DNA of 64,000 bases, from the NCBI GenBank assembly GCA_029204225.1, contig CM055100.1:50938606-51002605 (forward strand). Direction: 5' to 3'. Under the pieces are notes generated by a model. It did no database searches, had not been told where the DNA came from, and saw only the letters and a list, made by a program, of their open reading frames with translations. Position 1 is the stretch's first letter, and each line of letters opens with the position of its first letter. Source of the stretch: Diphasiastrum complanatum. Lineage: Eukaryota > Streptophyta > Lycopodiopsida > Lycopodiales > Lycopodiaceae. The position numbers were made by a program, and so were the translations under genes. Below are positions 51,971-64,000 of the stretch, one piece after another.

Positions 51971-52256
51971 TATTGGGGGTATTCCCAAACCTCCTCCCTC
52001 ACTCTCTATCTCTCTCTCTTTCTCTCTTCTCTTCTCAATCTCTTATTTTCTATCCCTTCCCTTCACCCAAATCATGATGAATGTTAGTGTAGAGGAGTAG
52101 AGTTAAAGGAGAATAGTGTTAGTGGTGAGTAGAGTTAAGGGAGAAAGTAGGAAACTAACTAAAAGTAGTATCTATGCATAGTTAGGTACCTATCCAGTGA
52201 TCTAACCCTTGTTGACAGGCGGGAGGGCTATACTACGTAAGATCTTCGACCCTACA
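51971..52256 (+). repeat. Ty3/gypsy LTR, internally deleted, + orientation
   Basis: Begins TATTGGGGGTATTCCC and ends CGACCCTACA. It is the reverse complement of the outer parts of the 805-bp LTR at 59575-60379, but lacks about 520 bases between TATTCCCAA and the CCTCACTCTC stretch. A primer-binding site follows at once. Confidence 0.7.
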
Positions 52257-52257
52257 G

Positions 52258-52275
52258 TGGTGTCGTTGCTGGGGA
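52258..52275 (+). promoter_or_regulatory. Gypsy primer-binding site
   Basis: TGGTGTCGTTGCTGGGGA, one base after the LTR end, resembles the TGGCGCCGTTGCCGGGGA site used by Athila/Tat-type plant gypsy elements, with substitutions. Confidence 0.6.
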
Positions 52276-52429
52276 TAGGTTTCCACTAACTAGTTTAGCT
52301 GCATTTTAGCTATTTTCTTGCTTTTTAGAGTAGTTTAGGTAGATTTTTGGGAGTTTAGAGTTAGTTTTCTGTATTTTTTTTGTGTTTGGACTGTTCACAG
52401 CTAGCGGAGGATCAGCTATAGTACCCATG

Positions 52430-55285
52430 ACGAGAAAATGTATGGTGTCCATGATCTACACAAAACCATACAGCCAATGAGTGTCCGGTTTTGAAACAGA
52501 ATCTCAAACTGACACATCGGTATTGCCATCTCTGCAATGCATCATCACATGAAACAACGTTTTGCCCATTCAACCCCCAGAGTATCTAGCAAAAGAGGAA
52601 TCAATACCAAACCTCCTATCCATCTCATCAAGGGGCATCAAATGCGACACCGTGGTTTGGAGCTCCAATGAGCCTACAGCACATGGCCTTACCTGCAACA
52701 TCGGGACCAAGTAATAATTAAGTGGCCCAAGTAAACTTAACAACAGCAGAGCACAAAATACCACTCCAAGCTTAGGAACATCAGTGGTATGGACAAGATG
52801 AGCCATACGTTGATCAACTATCAACGAGTATTTTGTGACATACGCTTCCCAACCTCAGTGCCAAAGTGAGAGAATTTACGGCTGCTATGGATGCGGAGAA
52901 GGGCATATAATTGTCAAATGCCCTCATAAGAGCATATACACACCCTTCTACCAAGAGTGTGGATATAGGCACTGCTACAAGAATTGGTCATTAAGTTGGA
53001 GCAAGTGCACCACTGAATCTGATCACGTTACAAACAACAATAGCTCCAAGCGAGTACCACAGAAGTCTTCACTTTTCCATGTTCCAATGCTAGCAGTTAC
53101 AAGAGCACAAAAACGAAAATGAGTGGCACCATCCTCACCCTCTTCAGTATCATTGACAGATGATCAACCTTTGGCCGTAGGCCCCTATTCTAACGCAAAT
53201 GAAAAAGGAAAACAATACCAAAGAATAGGCCATTGGATACAGGAGGCCTAGACAGAGGAAGCTGCACAAGTCAAGGAAAAGTCAACAGAACCTCCAGTCT
53301 CAAAAGTCCCAATGCCACCATTAAGAACATATCTAAATGAGTATTTACACCATCAAGAATTACCATTCCATATGGGAGAGCCTGAAGTTCCACAAAACAG
53401 AATTGCTCACAAGTCTATTGACTAGCATAATGAACTTATCCCTCAGAGAGTTCATGTGAATGGAACCACAAGCAAAGAGCATTATGACAAAATGGATCAA
53501 TTCGGAACCTGAACCAACAACAAAAGAGCCTTTGTATTGTGTGGGCTATGAAGAACTAGCAATGTCCTCAATATTGGGACAACATGGGAGAGTGAGCAAC
53601 ACAACATCACCTTGCCGATCAAACACAAGAGATACGAGGACGAAGCCACTGTGATAGATGGGGGATCATGAGTCAACTTGATCTCTACTATTGAAACCAA
53701 AAGGTGTAGTTGAGGACATTCCAGTAAAGATAGCAGGAGTGTAATTTGTAATCACCTTTGTGGTGATGGAAATACCCGAGTCTCCTTCTGCCTATCGAGT
53801 TTTATCGAGAGGACCTTGGTTGAGAGTCACGTGAGTGGTTCACAATTGGGGGACCGGAAAACTCATCTTTGAGAATAGAGAGTAGTTAGTAGAAGTAGAT
53901 CCAACCACTTGGGCGGTGAAATCTATTACTTCCAAGGTTGATGATGATTCCTCCACCACAGACCACAATATTGATAGCCCAAGACTAGTCAAGGGAGGTC
54001 ATAACAATTCTCAAACTAATATTGTGCGTTGGACAAAAGCATTGGCCACAGTTGACTGTATGGTCGGGCATGCATGTCATCCAGATTCGGATACATAACC
54101 TAGCATAGCTTCAGGGTTACGCCCTAGACACACCAACAACCTATGGATTGAACATGATCAATGTGGCAAGGTTAGCAGTGGAATCAATTCCTAAAATAGT
54201 TGAAGATGACTTGGTACCCTGGCAACATGTCTTTTTCATTCAACAAAGAAGCTAAGTTGACAAATGAATGGATCTTGCAACATTTGGATCCCGATCAATA
54301 TGGAATGAGAAGGATACCAGCTCAACCTCTGCAAAAATTGCCAATATCTAGAGTTTCCAAGGTGGAACCACCCAAGGCACCTACCACTGAGAAGAATCAA
54401 ATAAAACAGCGCTACAATCAGGTGATCCATTGGAATGATTTACTGGAAGAAGCGATAGCTACGGTTGATGTAGATATTCACAATTATGAAGCGAATATGA
54501 AGCTGATTCCCAAGAAGGATAACAAGGATGTAACCGATCATGTTGATAGAAAAGGAAAAAAGAAGGTATTGGACTCCTTGAAATCTATCTGATTGGAACC
54601 AGATGCAGCGTCATCATCCCAGATGACTGGAAGTCCAAAGCTTACAAGTCATGCTAAGATCAACCTATTGAAGGAGGAATCTCATCGAGCGCCAGTTCAC
54701 AAGATGCCATAAACCTTCAAAAATTATACCTTAGACGACGTGGTAATTATGCTGTCGAAAGCGCAAAGAGAGTCTGATACGAATCAGAAAACTAAGGAAC
54801 GAGTCTTTGAAGGACCTGCATGGATGCAACTGATGAATCTAGTAGAGCCATGCGAAGCAATCCTAACTACACGGAGTTCATCAAACAGGAGATACAAAAG
54901 CTGCTCGACGCCAATTTCATTTATGAAATCGAGCATACATAATGGGTATTGCCAATAGTCATAGTACCCAAAAAGAATGACAAAATGCGAATATGTGTAA
55001 ATCTAAAAGTGTTAAATGCGGTTATAAAAAATGATCATTTTTCCTTACCTTTCACAAAACGTGTTCTAGATTGTAGTAGGAACAAAATCTTAGGAGTTTT
55101 TTGGATGGTTTCAACGACTACAATCAAGTGAAGATAGCGCCAGAAGATCAACATAAGACAACATTTTCCACTGAATGGGGAACTTATGCCTATAAGGTAA
55201 TGTCATTTGATCTTTGCAATGCCCCTAGTTCCTTCCAGAGAGTCATGCAAGGCGACATTCAAAGAATACCTACAAAAGTTTCTCT
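52430..55285 (+). pseudogene. Ty3/gypsy gag-protease-reverse transcriptase, degenerate
   Basis: In order on +: paired C/H knuckles near 52430-52590; a CCHC knuckle CYGCGEGHIIVKCP at about 52878; an aspartic protease-like stretch with VIDGGS near 53653 and FVVMEIPESPSAYRVL-like sequence near 53755-53810; and RT from about 54880 (FIKQEIQKLLDANFIYEIE, PIVIVPKKNDKMRICVNLK, FSTEWGTYAYKVM, APSSFQRVMQG). Frameshifts and stops are frequent. The sequence stops after KEYLQKFLYK near 55285, where copia sequence begins. Confidence 0.7.
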
Positions 55286-55366
55286 ACAAAAGAATCTTTA
55301 CATCCCTCTCAGCATTCTTCATACATCCATCAGCAAGCCGCATCTTGAGTTATTCAAAAATAAAAG

Positions 55367-58300
55367 ATGTCGTCGATCAGCAACATTCAGGCTAAGATCG
55401 CTACAATCTTGGATCTAGAAGGTTCAAACTACTTGATTTGGAAATTAAAGACTTCACCCATATTGAAGGGCGAAGGTCTATGGCCATGGGTAGAACCAAT
55501 AGAGGAGAAGCCAATAACTACTCTTGGCAAAGAACTTTAAGAATGGAGTTTGAGAAATGACAAAGCTATAGCAATTATGCGTCTTCAGTGCATGACAATA
55601 TAATGCTAGATCTTATATCAATTTCGAACGCAAAAGATTTATGGAAAGAATTGCAAACCAAGAATGAGACTCGATCTCGTAATTAGATCATGTTTTTGGA
55701 AGACCAATTAACTTACCTATAGTGGGACGACAAGGGCCAGACCACATTCGTATGAAAGATTAAAGATTTGTTTATTTCTTTGTAGAATTATGGCACGAAA
55801 AATGCAATTTCAAAGGAAAAACAGCTTAGTTAGTTTCTTCGAGCCCTACCCAGGTCATTCCACACAACTCGAATCTTATTGGCGAAAGATGTGACAATGA
55901 CACTTCAAAAGGCAATAGACGGAGTCAAAGAGGAAGTAGAAGCTCGTGAACTCTATGACGACAATGGTGATTCCGAAAATGCTCTATTTACTCAGAAGAA
56001 TAAATCTTCTAAGAAGTCTAAGTTTAAGAGGGAGTCGTCTAAAAAGAATGAGTCTAAGACAAATGATCAACAATCTGGAAAACAATAGAAAAATTCTAGT
56101 GATAAGAAGATCTGCAAAAGATTAGGTCACACAGAAGATAAGTGTTGGTTAAATCCAAAGATTGAATGCATTCATTGTCATAAACGGGGTCATGCAACAG
56201 TAGACTGTTATCAGAATTCTAGAAACAAAAAGGAGAACAACACCTTCAAATTCAAACTATGTCGAAGACAAAGTACAATGCTCCAGAGCAACATAAGACA
56301 AGACGACAAGGAACTCAGTAGCTTATGTTAGTGCTAATCTATGTTGCTCAACAATTTCTAGAATTTGAGAAGTAGTACTTGATTCGGGAGCCACCTCACA
56401 TTTTGTTTCCTCGAAACAAATATTGTCTGAGTACAAGAAGACGAACTATTCAAGATTCATTATACTTGGAAATGGTTCTAGACACGTGGTTGATGGAACT
56501 AGTGTACTATGGTTGGACATGAATCAGGGCGACAAGAAACTGGAGGAAATTTTCTATGTCCCTACTCTTGACAAAGATCTTCTATCCGTAGCAAAGATAG
56601 TCGATACAGGCATGTCAATTACCTTCACAAAGAGCTCTTGTAAATTGTTCGAGGAAGATTTTGATAACCTAGTTGCTAAAGGTAACAGAGAAGGACATTT
56701 GTATCACTTGAACATTCGAACTCGAATCGAACAAGCGAACCAAACTCAAGAATCAACATATATATTGTGGCACAAGAGGCTATGTCACAGGAACATGGAA
56801 GCCTTGCACCAAGCCAACAAGAGTCAAAGAATTGAAGGAGTCGAAATTAAAAGTAGAGATATTCGAACTACCTGCGAATCATGTCTTAAAGGCAAGATGA
56901 CTAGAACACCTTTCATTAAGGATGTTTATAAAGCAACTAAGGTACTTGAAATTGTGCATTTAGATATTTGTGGACCATTCGGAGTATTCTCATTGGGTGA
57001 TGCAAAGTACTTCATTATGTTTATTGATGACTTCAGCAAGTTCGCTGTAGTATACTTTATACGTATAAAATCTGAAGCTTTCGAGAAATTTGTTGAGTAT
57101 ACAAATTGGGCTGAGAAGCAGACAAGCAATCAGTTGAAGCAGATTCGCACAAATCGTGGAGGTGAGTACATTTCCAGTGAATTCAAAGCTTATTGTACTA
57201 ATCAAGGTATTATGCATATGAAGACTGCATCATACACACCTCAGCACAATGGAATAGCTGAACGAAAAAATCGTACATTGATGGAAGCTGCTAGGTGTAT
57301 GATGGCTCATGCAAAAGCACCAAAACAGTTGTGGGCAGAAGCAGTGGCTACATCGAATTATCTTCAGAATCATATTATGAAATCTCGAATACCGGATAAA
57401 ACTCCTCATGAGATATGGTGGAAGTCGAAGCCAAATCTTGCCCATGTTTGGACATTCGGATGCGCAGTGTATATGCACATACTAGACAAACTGAGAAAGA
57501 AACTCGATGAAAGGACATAACAAGATTTTCTGGTAGGATTCGAGTTACATTCGTCATATTATCGTGTCTATGTACCCGAAACTGGCAGAATAAAAATCGT
57601 TCGAGATGTCAAATTCGATGAGTCGACAAACAGTGATTTAGTCGGCTATGAAATTTCCAAAAACTATTATGGGCTACCAACGGCGACATAAGTAAAACAA
57701 ACAGAAGATGAAAGAGAATTACCAGATTCAGAGGGATGTCAAGATCAAGTACCTGACAGACTCGAATCACCAGCTCGAATTCCAACAGACAAGGTCGAAT
57801 CATAATCGAGCTCGAAACCTATAGAATCAAATTCGAAACCACCTGTGAGAATATATGACAGACAACGAATACCACCATAAAGGTATGGTCATGATGTTTT
57901 TAATACAGCCATTGAATTTTGTGGTTTTTCTGACGAACCTCAAACATTCGAGGAAGCTATTGATGGCCCAGATAAAGATCGGTGGATTCAAGCAATGGAA
58001 GACGAAATGTCATCCATGTATAAGAACAATGTATGGACACTTGCACCTATTCTTGATGGCAAAAAACCAGTCAAATGCAAGCAGATCTACAAGATCAAAA
58101 CAGGTCTTGATGGAGAAAACATCATATACAAAGCAAGGTTGGTTGCTAAAGGATTTTCACAGAAGTATGGAATCGACTACACTGATACTTTCTCACCGGT
58201 AGTCAAACATACATCAATTCGCTTGTTATTTGCTTACGTAGTGGCTCATAATCTGAAAATCCATATTGTGGACGAGAAGACTGCTTTCTTGCATGCAGAA

Positions 58301-59449
58301 TTGGAAGAAGACTTATTCATGGACGGTTTTGAAAGCCAAGAATATCCATAATACGGATGTCACATGAATAAAAGCATTTATGGTCTGAAACAAGCAGCAA
58401 GACAATGGTATAGAAAGAAGGACAAAGCACTACGTTCCTTAGGCTTCAAACCTCTATTTGCTGAATCAAATGTCTATATCAAGCATGTCCAAAATGAAAT
58501 AATCATTCTAGTTGTCTATGTTGATGACACGCTTATCTTCTCAAGAAGAGATAAGTTAATTTCAGATGTCAAAAGAGACATTTCTGAAATATTTGAGATC
58601 AATGACCTAGGAGAAGCAAAAATCTATCTAGGCTTGCAGGTCAAAAGAGACTTTGAAGGTGGTAAGTTACAAAAGTACACTCAAAAGATCATTGAAGACT
58701 TCAACATGCTCAAATACAAAGGTGTGCATACTCCCATGATACCTAGAACAATACTGAGCAAGGCAGATTATCCGCAGACTCTCAAGGAAGAGAAGCAAAT
58801 GGCCAAAACACCCTATCATGGGCTAATTGGATCATTGTTATATCTAGCAGACAACACCAGACCTGATATAGCGTTTGTGGTATACAGGCTGAGCCAATAT
58901 AATCAGAACCCAAGATCGTTGCATTGGAAGTTAGCAAAGAGAGTACTACAATATTTCTAGAAAATGAAAGACTATGGATTGTGTTATTCGAAGGAAGCTA
59001 GATTTCACATCGAATCTTACAGTGACGCAAGTTGGGCATCCATGAAGGATGATAGCAAAAGTATTTCAAGAGGTTGTACTCTAGTATTTGGCGCAGCCAT
59101 ACTCTGGATAAGCAAGAAGCAAACATCAGTAGCCCAGTCTTCCTGTGAAGCGGAATATGTAGCAGTAGCCAAGATGGCAAACGAGCTGATTTGGATCAGA
59201 CAAATTTTGGAAGGATTTGATAATACTATTTCTAAACATTATGTCTTGTTAATGGATAACACTTCAGCAATCTATCTTACGAAAGATCCTGTATTTCATT
59301 AAAAAACGAAGCACATAGCTATCAAGTATCATGTTATTCGGGACTTAGTTGAGAAGAAAATACTGAAGACAACCTTCATACCCATAGAGGAAATGACAGC
59401 TGATATCTTTACAAAGCCACTCAGTATAGCTTTGTTTGAGAAGTAGTGA
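55367..59449 (+). pseudogene. Ty1/copia gag-pol polyprotein, near full length, several stops
   Basis: Starts MSSI at 55367 with a gag region (ATILDLEGSNYLIWKLK) and knuckles ICKRLGHTEDKCW and CIHCHKRGHATVDC at 56110-56215. Protease motif VLDSGATSHFVS near 56380. Integrase has the HHCC finger (HKRLCH...CESCLKGK), D in LDICGPF, D/E region and HNGIAERKNRTL (56760-57300). RT spans 57990-58780 with YVDDTLIF at about 58520; RNase H ends at 59449 with TADIFTKPLS. Stops include TAA at 55538, TAG near 57520-57690 and TAG near 58960. Parts 56423-57520 and 58364-58960 are cleanly open. Confidence 0.85.
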
Positions 59450-59477
59450 AGAAGATTGGGATTAATCCAACTGCCCA

Positions 59478-59574
59478 CTTTGAGAGGGAGCTGTAAAACA
59501 CCTGATCAGATAGATCTCGATTCTACTAACAAAGTGCGCAGTTTACTTGACAAAAGATGAGAAAGAAACGAACG
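59478..59574 (+). mobile_element. Copia polypurine tract and interrupted 3' LTR
   Basis: TTTGAGAGGGAGC directly precedes TGTAAAACACCTGATC, the start of the 3' LTR at 59492. The LTR is cut after 83 bases by the reversed gypsy LTR at 59575. No copia 5' LTR was found near 55285-55366. Confidence 0.6.
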
Positions 59575-60379
59575 TGTAGGGTCGAAGATCTTACGTAGTA
59601 TAGCCCTCCCGCCTGTCAACAAGGGTTAGATCACTGGATAGGTACCTAACTATGCATCGATGCTACTTTTAGTTAGTTTCCTACTTTCTCCCTTAACTCT
59701 ACTCACCACTAACACTATTCTCCTTTAACTCTACTCCTCTACACTAACATTCATCATGATTTGGGTGAAGGGAAGGGATAGAAAATAAGAGATTGAGAAG
59801 AGAAGAGAGAAAGAGAGAGAGATAGAGAGTGAGGGTGGAGGTTAGCTCAAATGCACATTATAGTTGCTAAAGGAGAAACATAAACTATTGAAACCAAAAA
59901 GCATGAACTTGAAAGCAATTGAAAACAACAAGAGCAATAGCAAGCATTGAATTGCAAATGAGGATGCTTCTCTTCCAAAATTGGTAGAGTTTCCTCCTTC
60001 TCATTAAGCATGAAAATAGTGTACAAATGGTGCTTTTTTATAAAATGGGAAAGGCCCTTGCCCCTCAATCCTATTGGCTAATATTCACAATGATCCTATC
60101 CATTCATCTTGGACCCAACTTGATCCAAGGGTCGAAATCACAAGATTCATGTGAGTCCTAATTTGGACCCAACTCTAAATAGTAATCTCTAAGTTTAAAA
60201 ATGACATTGGGCCTCTAGTTTTATTTTAATTCCAAGGCCCAAGTCAGGTTTATTTTATTTACAACTTTATTTGTGTGCTCATTGGGCCATGGGCTTATAC
60301 ACGCATGATGCCATGCCCTCGCAACACATTTTATTGGATGATTTTATTTATTTACACTTTGTTGGGAATACCCCCAACA
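59575..60379 (-). repeat. Ty3/gypsy LTR, 805 bp, - orientation
   Basis: On the minus strand it runs from TGTTGGGGGTATTCCC to CGACCCTACA. It serves as the 3' LTR of a minus-strand element whose integrase lies at 63379-64000. The same LTR, shortened, is in + orientation at 51971. Confidence 0.7.
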
Positions 60380-60390
60380 GGACCCACGGC

Positions 60391-62366
60391 CTAAAGTAGT
60401 GCCGGTCCCTCGGCACTCTGCCGGTTTAGTAGAGCGTTCTTCACCCGCCTTTGTTGGATGAGGTAGGTGGTGACGTCCTCCATAAGTTGAGGCAGTCCAA
60501 TTTTTTCAAGTCCTTTGGCATGTGAAGAGACTTGTGGACCCCCCACAGCCAATCTTGGTCGACCCATGTTTGGAATCAACATGTCCATGAATCACCCAGA
60601 AGCGCAGCTCGGTAATATACACGAGCTATTGGCAGCTGATCTTCGACTTTGTCTGAAGGTGCATCAAAGAATATGGATGGGAGAAAATTGTCCCATTTAG
60701 TTTCGATCCCCATCAGATGTTCTAAATCTCGGACGTAAGTGGTTGTCGCGCGGAGTGTGGGATCAGGGCAATTGATGTATTGGTTGGCGAATGCGGTGAG
60801 AGCCCTTCTGGCATCTACATCCGTAGTCCACCCATATTCTGATTGTATAACCGGCCAATTGAAATTCTAAAGTGTGATCTTGTCCAAAGGGGTGCCGCAT
60901 TCCTCCCATTTGGATCTTCGTGGACATGGCAGGAAGTACGCGTTCACCCGTAATTGTTGTGGACTCGTCACGTAGGCCTTGATGGCCGCAGGGTCTCTTT
61001 CGAATAACTGCTGACGCCACTCTGGTTGTGATTGGAGGGCGGGCAATGCTTGTAGTTCGTTTTTCTTTATGGTCTGAGCTGAGAATGATATCTGCCAGCC
61101 GCCTCTTGATGACTCGTGGGGATACTTTGATAAAAATTCATTGATTTTCTCATCCACGGACTTCGGTCTGCGGAAGGCCCGGCTGGCAGATATCGTACGA
61201 GAACCTCTGGATGATGTTGCTTGGCTTTGGCTGGTGGTTGCGCCTTGGCCCTGGTCTCGCATCTCAACAGCCGCATCCGTCTGCCCTTGGTCTTGGCCTT
61301 TGGACCCTTGATTTGGTTGAGATCCCCCTGCTGCCTACTGGCTCTGATCTTGGCTGGTACTAGCCTGTAAACGGGGATGGACACAGAAACAGATGTGGAT
61401 GGAGCAGGGAGAGAGGTAACGACAGCAGAGATCGGAGTGGGGGGTTGCACAGAAGAGGAAATGATGATGGTTGATGGAGTGGTTAGTGCGGTAGTGGAGA
61501 CACGTCTTCGGGTAACGGGTGGAGATGTGGATGTAGAGGCAGTGCCACACATTCGTTTGTTGGCCGTTGTGTTAATAACTGCAGGTTGGGAGGAGGTAGA
61601 TGCTTGAGATGGCGGATAAAAGGTTAGTATGTGGCACAAGGGTAGACAGGAGGGATGAGCGTTGAAAACCATGCACTTTTGCCTCGAGACGTGTGCAAGC
61701 AAAGTTACACAATAGGGGACCTGCTGTGATATGGTCACAGTTGTTGGGTTTAATGGAAAGGGTTAGCTCACGAATGAGGAAGCTATGCCAGTTGTATGGC
61801 ACAACAGAGGGGTTAGGGAGTTCCAGAAAGGATTTTACTATTTGACTTAGCAGCTTAGATTGGATTCTGTCCTTGCAAAATGTTGAAATGACTAGAAAGT
61901 TATTCAACAAATGCGCAGCTGTCTATATGACAGGTTCCGTGATAGCTTCTACCAGGTAACCATTGTTAGTATGGATGGGGACTTTGGGTGCAGTTTGGGT
62001 GATGAAAGGTTTGATCGAACCTTTGGCGTAGTGATGGGAGATGGGTTGACGATCACCGGACATAATGCCAATGGTGACCATCGAGTCCGCATTAATCCTG
62101 ACCTTGTACATGGTACCTTGGTACAGGAAGTGGAAATGAGCCTGGTCCTCGTCCCATGTGGCGTAAGCATGAAGGGCGAAGCCCATGTTAATCTCAGAGT
62201 TGAAAAGCGCCGGGTAAAAACCCATTGCTTCTAGAAGTGGGCCGGCTGCCTACAGCCATGGTTGGATCAGAGCGTCAGAGGGTAAAGGCAAAATCTGTGT
62301 GGCCTCAGAGATTTCACGTATGATCACCTGTTTGGTGCCAGAGTCTTCAGAGGATGAGGAGGCCAT
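60391..62366 (-). pseudogene. Extra gypsy ORF between integrase and 3' LTR, unknown function
   Basis: Starts MASSSSEDSGTKQ at 62366 and can be followed with two in-frame stops (62250, 61923) and one or two frameshifts (about 61620, 61070) to 60391, roughly 650 residues. The first half contains GFYPALFNSEINMGFALHAY and LIRELTLSIKP; the middle is Ser/Thr/Pro-rich (ASTSSQPAVINTT, STALTTPSTIII); the end reads WRQQLFERDPAAIKAYV and MEDVTTYLIQQRRV. No domain was recognised. Its position suits the third ORF seen in some Athila/Tat-like elements. Confidence 0.5.
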
Positions 62367-63378
62367 GTTAGCAGTGATGATTAGAGGTCGAAAAAGTAAG
62401 AAAAATGGTGGAGAATGGAAAAAGATGTGGAAACAGTAGAAAACTGAGAATAACGAGTGTTCAGCTGGTAGGAAGTTTGGTTGCAAACGGAGAACTTGGT
62501 AATTTCAGAGTAAATTTCGGCAGAGCTTCGCTAGAAAAGGTGACAAATGACTCAAATTCAGCCCTTATATAGCGGAATTTAGAGTGCGTATTAGGTGAAG
62601 TCCACTTTTCCTTGTTCAGTTCCACCCAATTTTTGGCAGACACCTTCTTCACAAAATTCTAAGACCTCATGGAAGTTTGCGAGAGTTCAGAAGGTGATTT
62701 GACTGCTATGCGAAGGTTCTGCAAGGGTTTGGGCTGTCTCTGAGGGTTCAACTCTCGCAGGAAGTGATCTCTCGCACAACTTGTTCCTGTGATTGGATTT
62801 TCAAGATCAGACCATGTAGACAAGCTAATTTCACTGCTTTGATTTCATTTAGACACCTTGTGAGGGTTGGTAAGATGATCTTGATGCTCTGCAAGGGTTC
62901 TGAAAATTCAGCTTCTGGAAACTCTTGCATACACTAAAAAATGATGATTCCTCCATCAAGAACTCTCGCAAAGATTTTCATGGATGCATCTAGGTCAGAT
63001 CTGGTGACTGTCCAATTTTCAAGAGCTATCTCCCGAGTGATCTCAAAAAATCATGAAAAAAGTGCTTTTTTAGAGTGTTTTTTGATGAGATCTCAAGATT
63101 TTCTGATTTGTAAACTGGTTGATCTGACTGTTGGTGGTTCTCTGGAAGTTCTGATGGATTCTTGATAGTAGATTCATCAGTCAATTTGATGATCTTTTTT
63201 TTTTTTTATCCTATCTGGATCTGGATCCTCCTTGGATTCTGATGGATTTCCCCGATCTTGCCAGATCTGGCTGAATCTTGATGGATCTAGTTTGATTTGG
63301 CTTGATCTCCTTAGATCTAGCGGTGATGCCGTAGCAGATTAGCTTTTTGTAACGTGCCATCCCCAATCTTGATCTGTC
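62367..63378 (-). other. Spacer between integrase and extra ORF
   Basis: About 1 kb of A/T-rich sequence with no credible coding frame; probably the internal untranslated region of the minus-strand gypsy element. Confidence 0.5.
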
Positions 63379-64000
63379 TTACTGTGGTGGCCAGTACTTG
63401 TGCAACCGGCTACCGTTGATGGGTGTGTTTAATGGCATTCCATCTAGCTTTTCTAAGTTCACGACTGCATGATTAAAAATTTTCTTGATCCTATAAGAAC
63501 CTTCGCCAGTGAATTTTAACTTTCCCTTGATCGCCTTGGTTTTATACATCAGGACCAGATCTCCTGAACGAAGATCCTTCTTTTGTAATTTGCGATCATG
63601 CCAAGCTTTGTGTCTTTCATTTTCAGCTGCCGGTGCATGCACAGCTAGTAAGCGTGTTTCACAGAGTTAATACAGAACTTCATGGTGTAGTTGTAGAGAT
63701 TTGGAGTCATTAAGACGTTGCGCAGTGGCAATTCTTAATAAAGGAACTAAAAACTCTACTGGCATCACAGCATCCTGACCATATACCAATTGGAAGGGTG
63801 TTTGATCAGTGCTCCCTTTATATGTTGTCCTGAATGCCCATAGTGCAGCATGCAACTTGTGTTTCCAATCTAATCTGCTAGCTTCAACTGTTTTCGTGAG
63901 CACGCTACACAAGATCTTATTGGATAATAAGGCGTACTAGTTCTATGGATCACGAAGAATTCTTCCAGCAGCACCTTGATGGTCTCATTGATGAAATGGC
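63379..64000 (-). pseudogene. Ty3/gypsy integrase C-terminal part, runs off the window
   Basis: Reads RLDWKHKLHAALWAFRTTYK and TPFQLVYGQDAVMPVEF (integrase core end), then ERHKAWHDRKLQKKD, SGDLVLMYKTKAIKGKLKF and GSYRIKKIFNHAVV (C-terminal GPY/F-like module). One in-frame TAA at 63667 interrupts it after LHHEVLY. The stop at 63379 ends pol. The rest of pol and the 5' LTR should lie to the right. Confidence 0.8.

Noticed and set aside
60867-62234. Plus-strand frames opposite the extra gypsy ORF
   Set aside because: They are short shadows; the minus strand has longer linked frames with the same direction as the adjacent integrase.
1-64000. tRNA, rRNA or organelle-derived segments
   Set aside because: I looked for cloverleaf-type and rRNA-like stretches on both strands and saw none I could support.

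Overview
The window is nuclear DNA of a land plant with a large, transposon-rich genome. Evidence for this is the GT-AG introns of up to 22.7 kb, the Ty1/copia, Ty3/gypsy, LINE and hAT elements, the many (TA)n and (AG/CT)n microsatellites, and a telo-box plus site II promoter signature. A seed-free vascular plant such as a fern would fit the mixture of huge introns and degraded elements, but the sequence does not prove the lineage.

The only host gene I can support runs on the minus strand from 49025 to the left edge. It is a homologue of the nucleolar ribosome-biogenesis factor Urb2/Npa2. I assembled ten exons by hand (49025-48259, 38156-36269, 35957-34335, 33980-33791, 33556-33409, 32379-30476, 27108-26649, 3934-3784, 974-871, 114-23). 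Every junction is GT-AG and all intron phases agree, giving 2,442 complete codons; the last exon lies beyond position 1. Basic nucleolar-type clusters lie in exon 1 and the conserved Urb2 C-terminal domain is spread over exons 7-10. Almost everything else left of 49 kb is intron.

Intron 7 (3935-26648) carries a 20-kb chain of DNA transposons separated only by (TA)n tracts: three long hAT copies (hAT-1 6705-13007 +, hAT-2 13216-18704 +, hAT-3 19077-25190 -), truncated and non-autonomous relatives, two short CTAAG...GTCTG elements with GGACGCG-type repeats, and a PIF/Harbinger-like MITE inside one non-autonomous hAT. The long hAT family has CATAG termini, dense palindromic GGTACC/CCGCGG subterminal repeats, and a four-exon transposase with BED finger, DUF659-like core, hAT dimerisation region and an unusual 540-residue AT-hook tail. 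It also has a second, convergent ORF of about 121 codons that is present at the same place in all three copies and intact in two. That two-gene hAT is the best candidate for an undescribed system here. All three transposases are broken.

Intron 6 holds LINE reverse transcriptase remains, intron 5 a gag zinc-knuckle fragment and a foldback element, and intron 1 (38157-48258) a foldback, a 217-bp hAT with an 8-bp target duplication, LINE 3' and ORF1 pieces with CT-rich tails, and gypsy and copia pol fragments. Right of the gene (50.5-64 kb) is a retrotransposon nest: copia gag fragments, a plus-strand Ty3/gypsy 5' half (LTR, PBS, gag, protease, RT), a nearly complete but mutated Ty1/copia polyprotein, and the 3' half of a minus-strand gypsy element (integrase, an extra unknown ORF, LTR) that carries the same LTR in the opposite direction.
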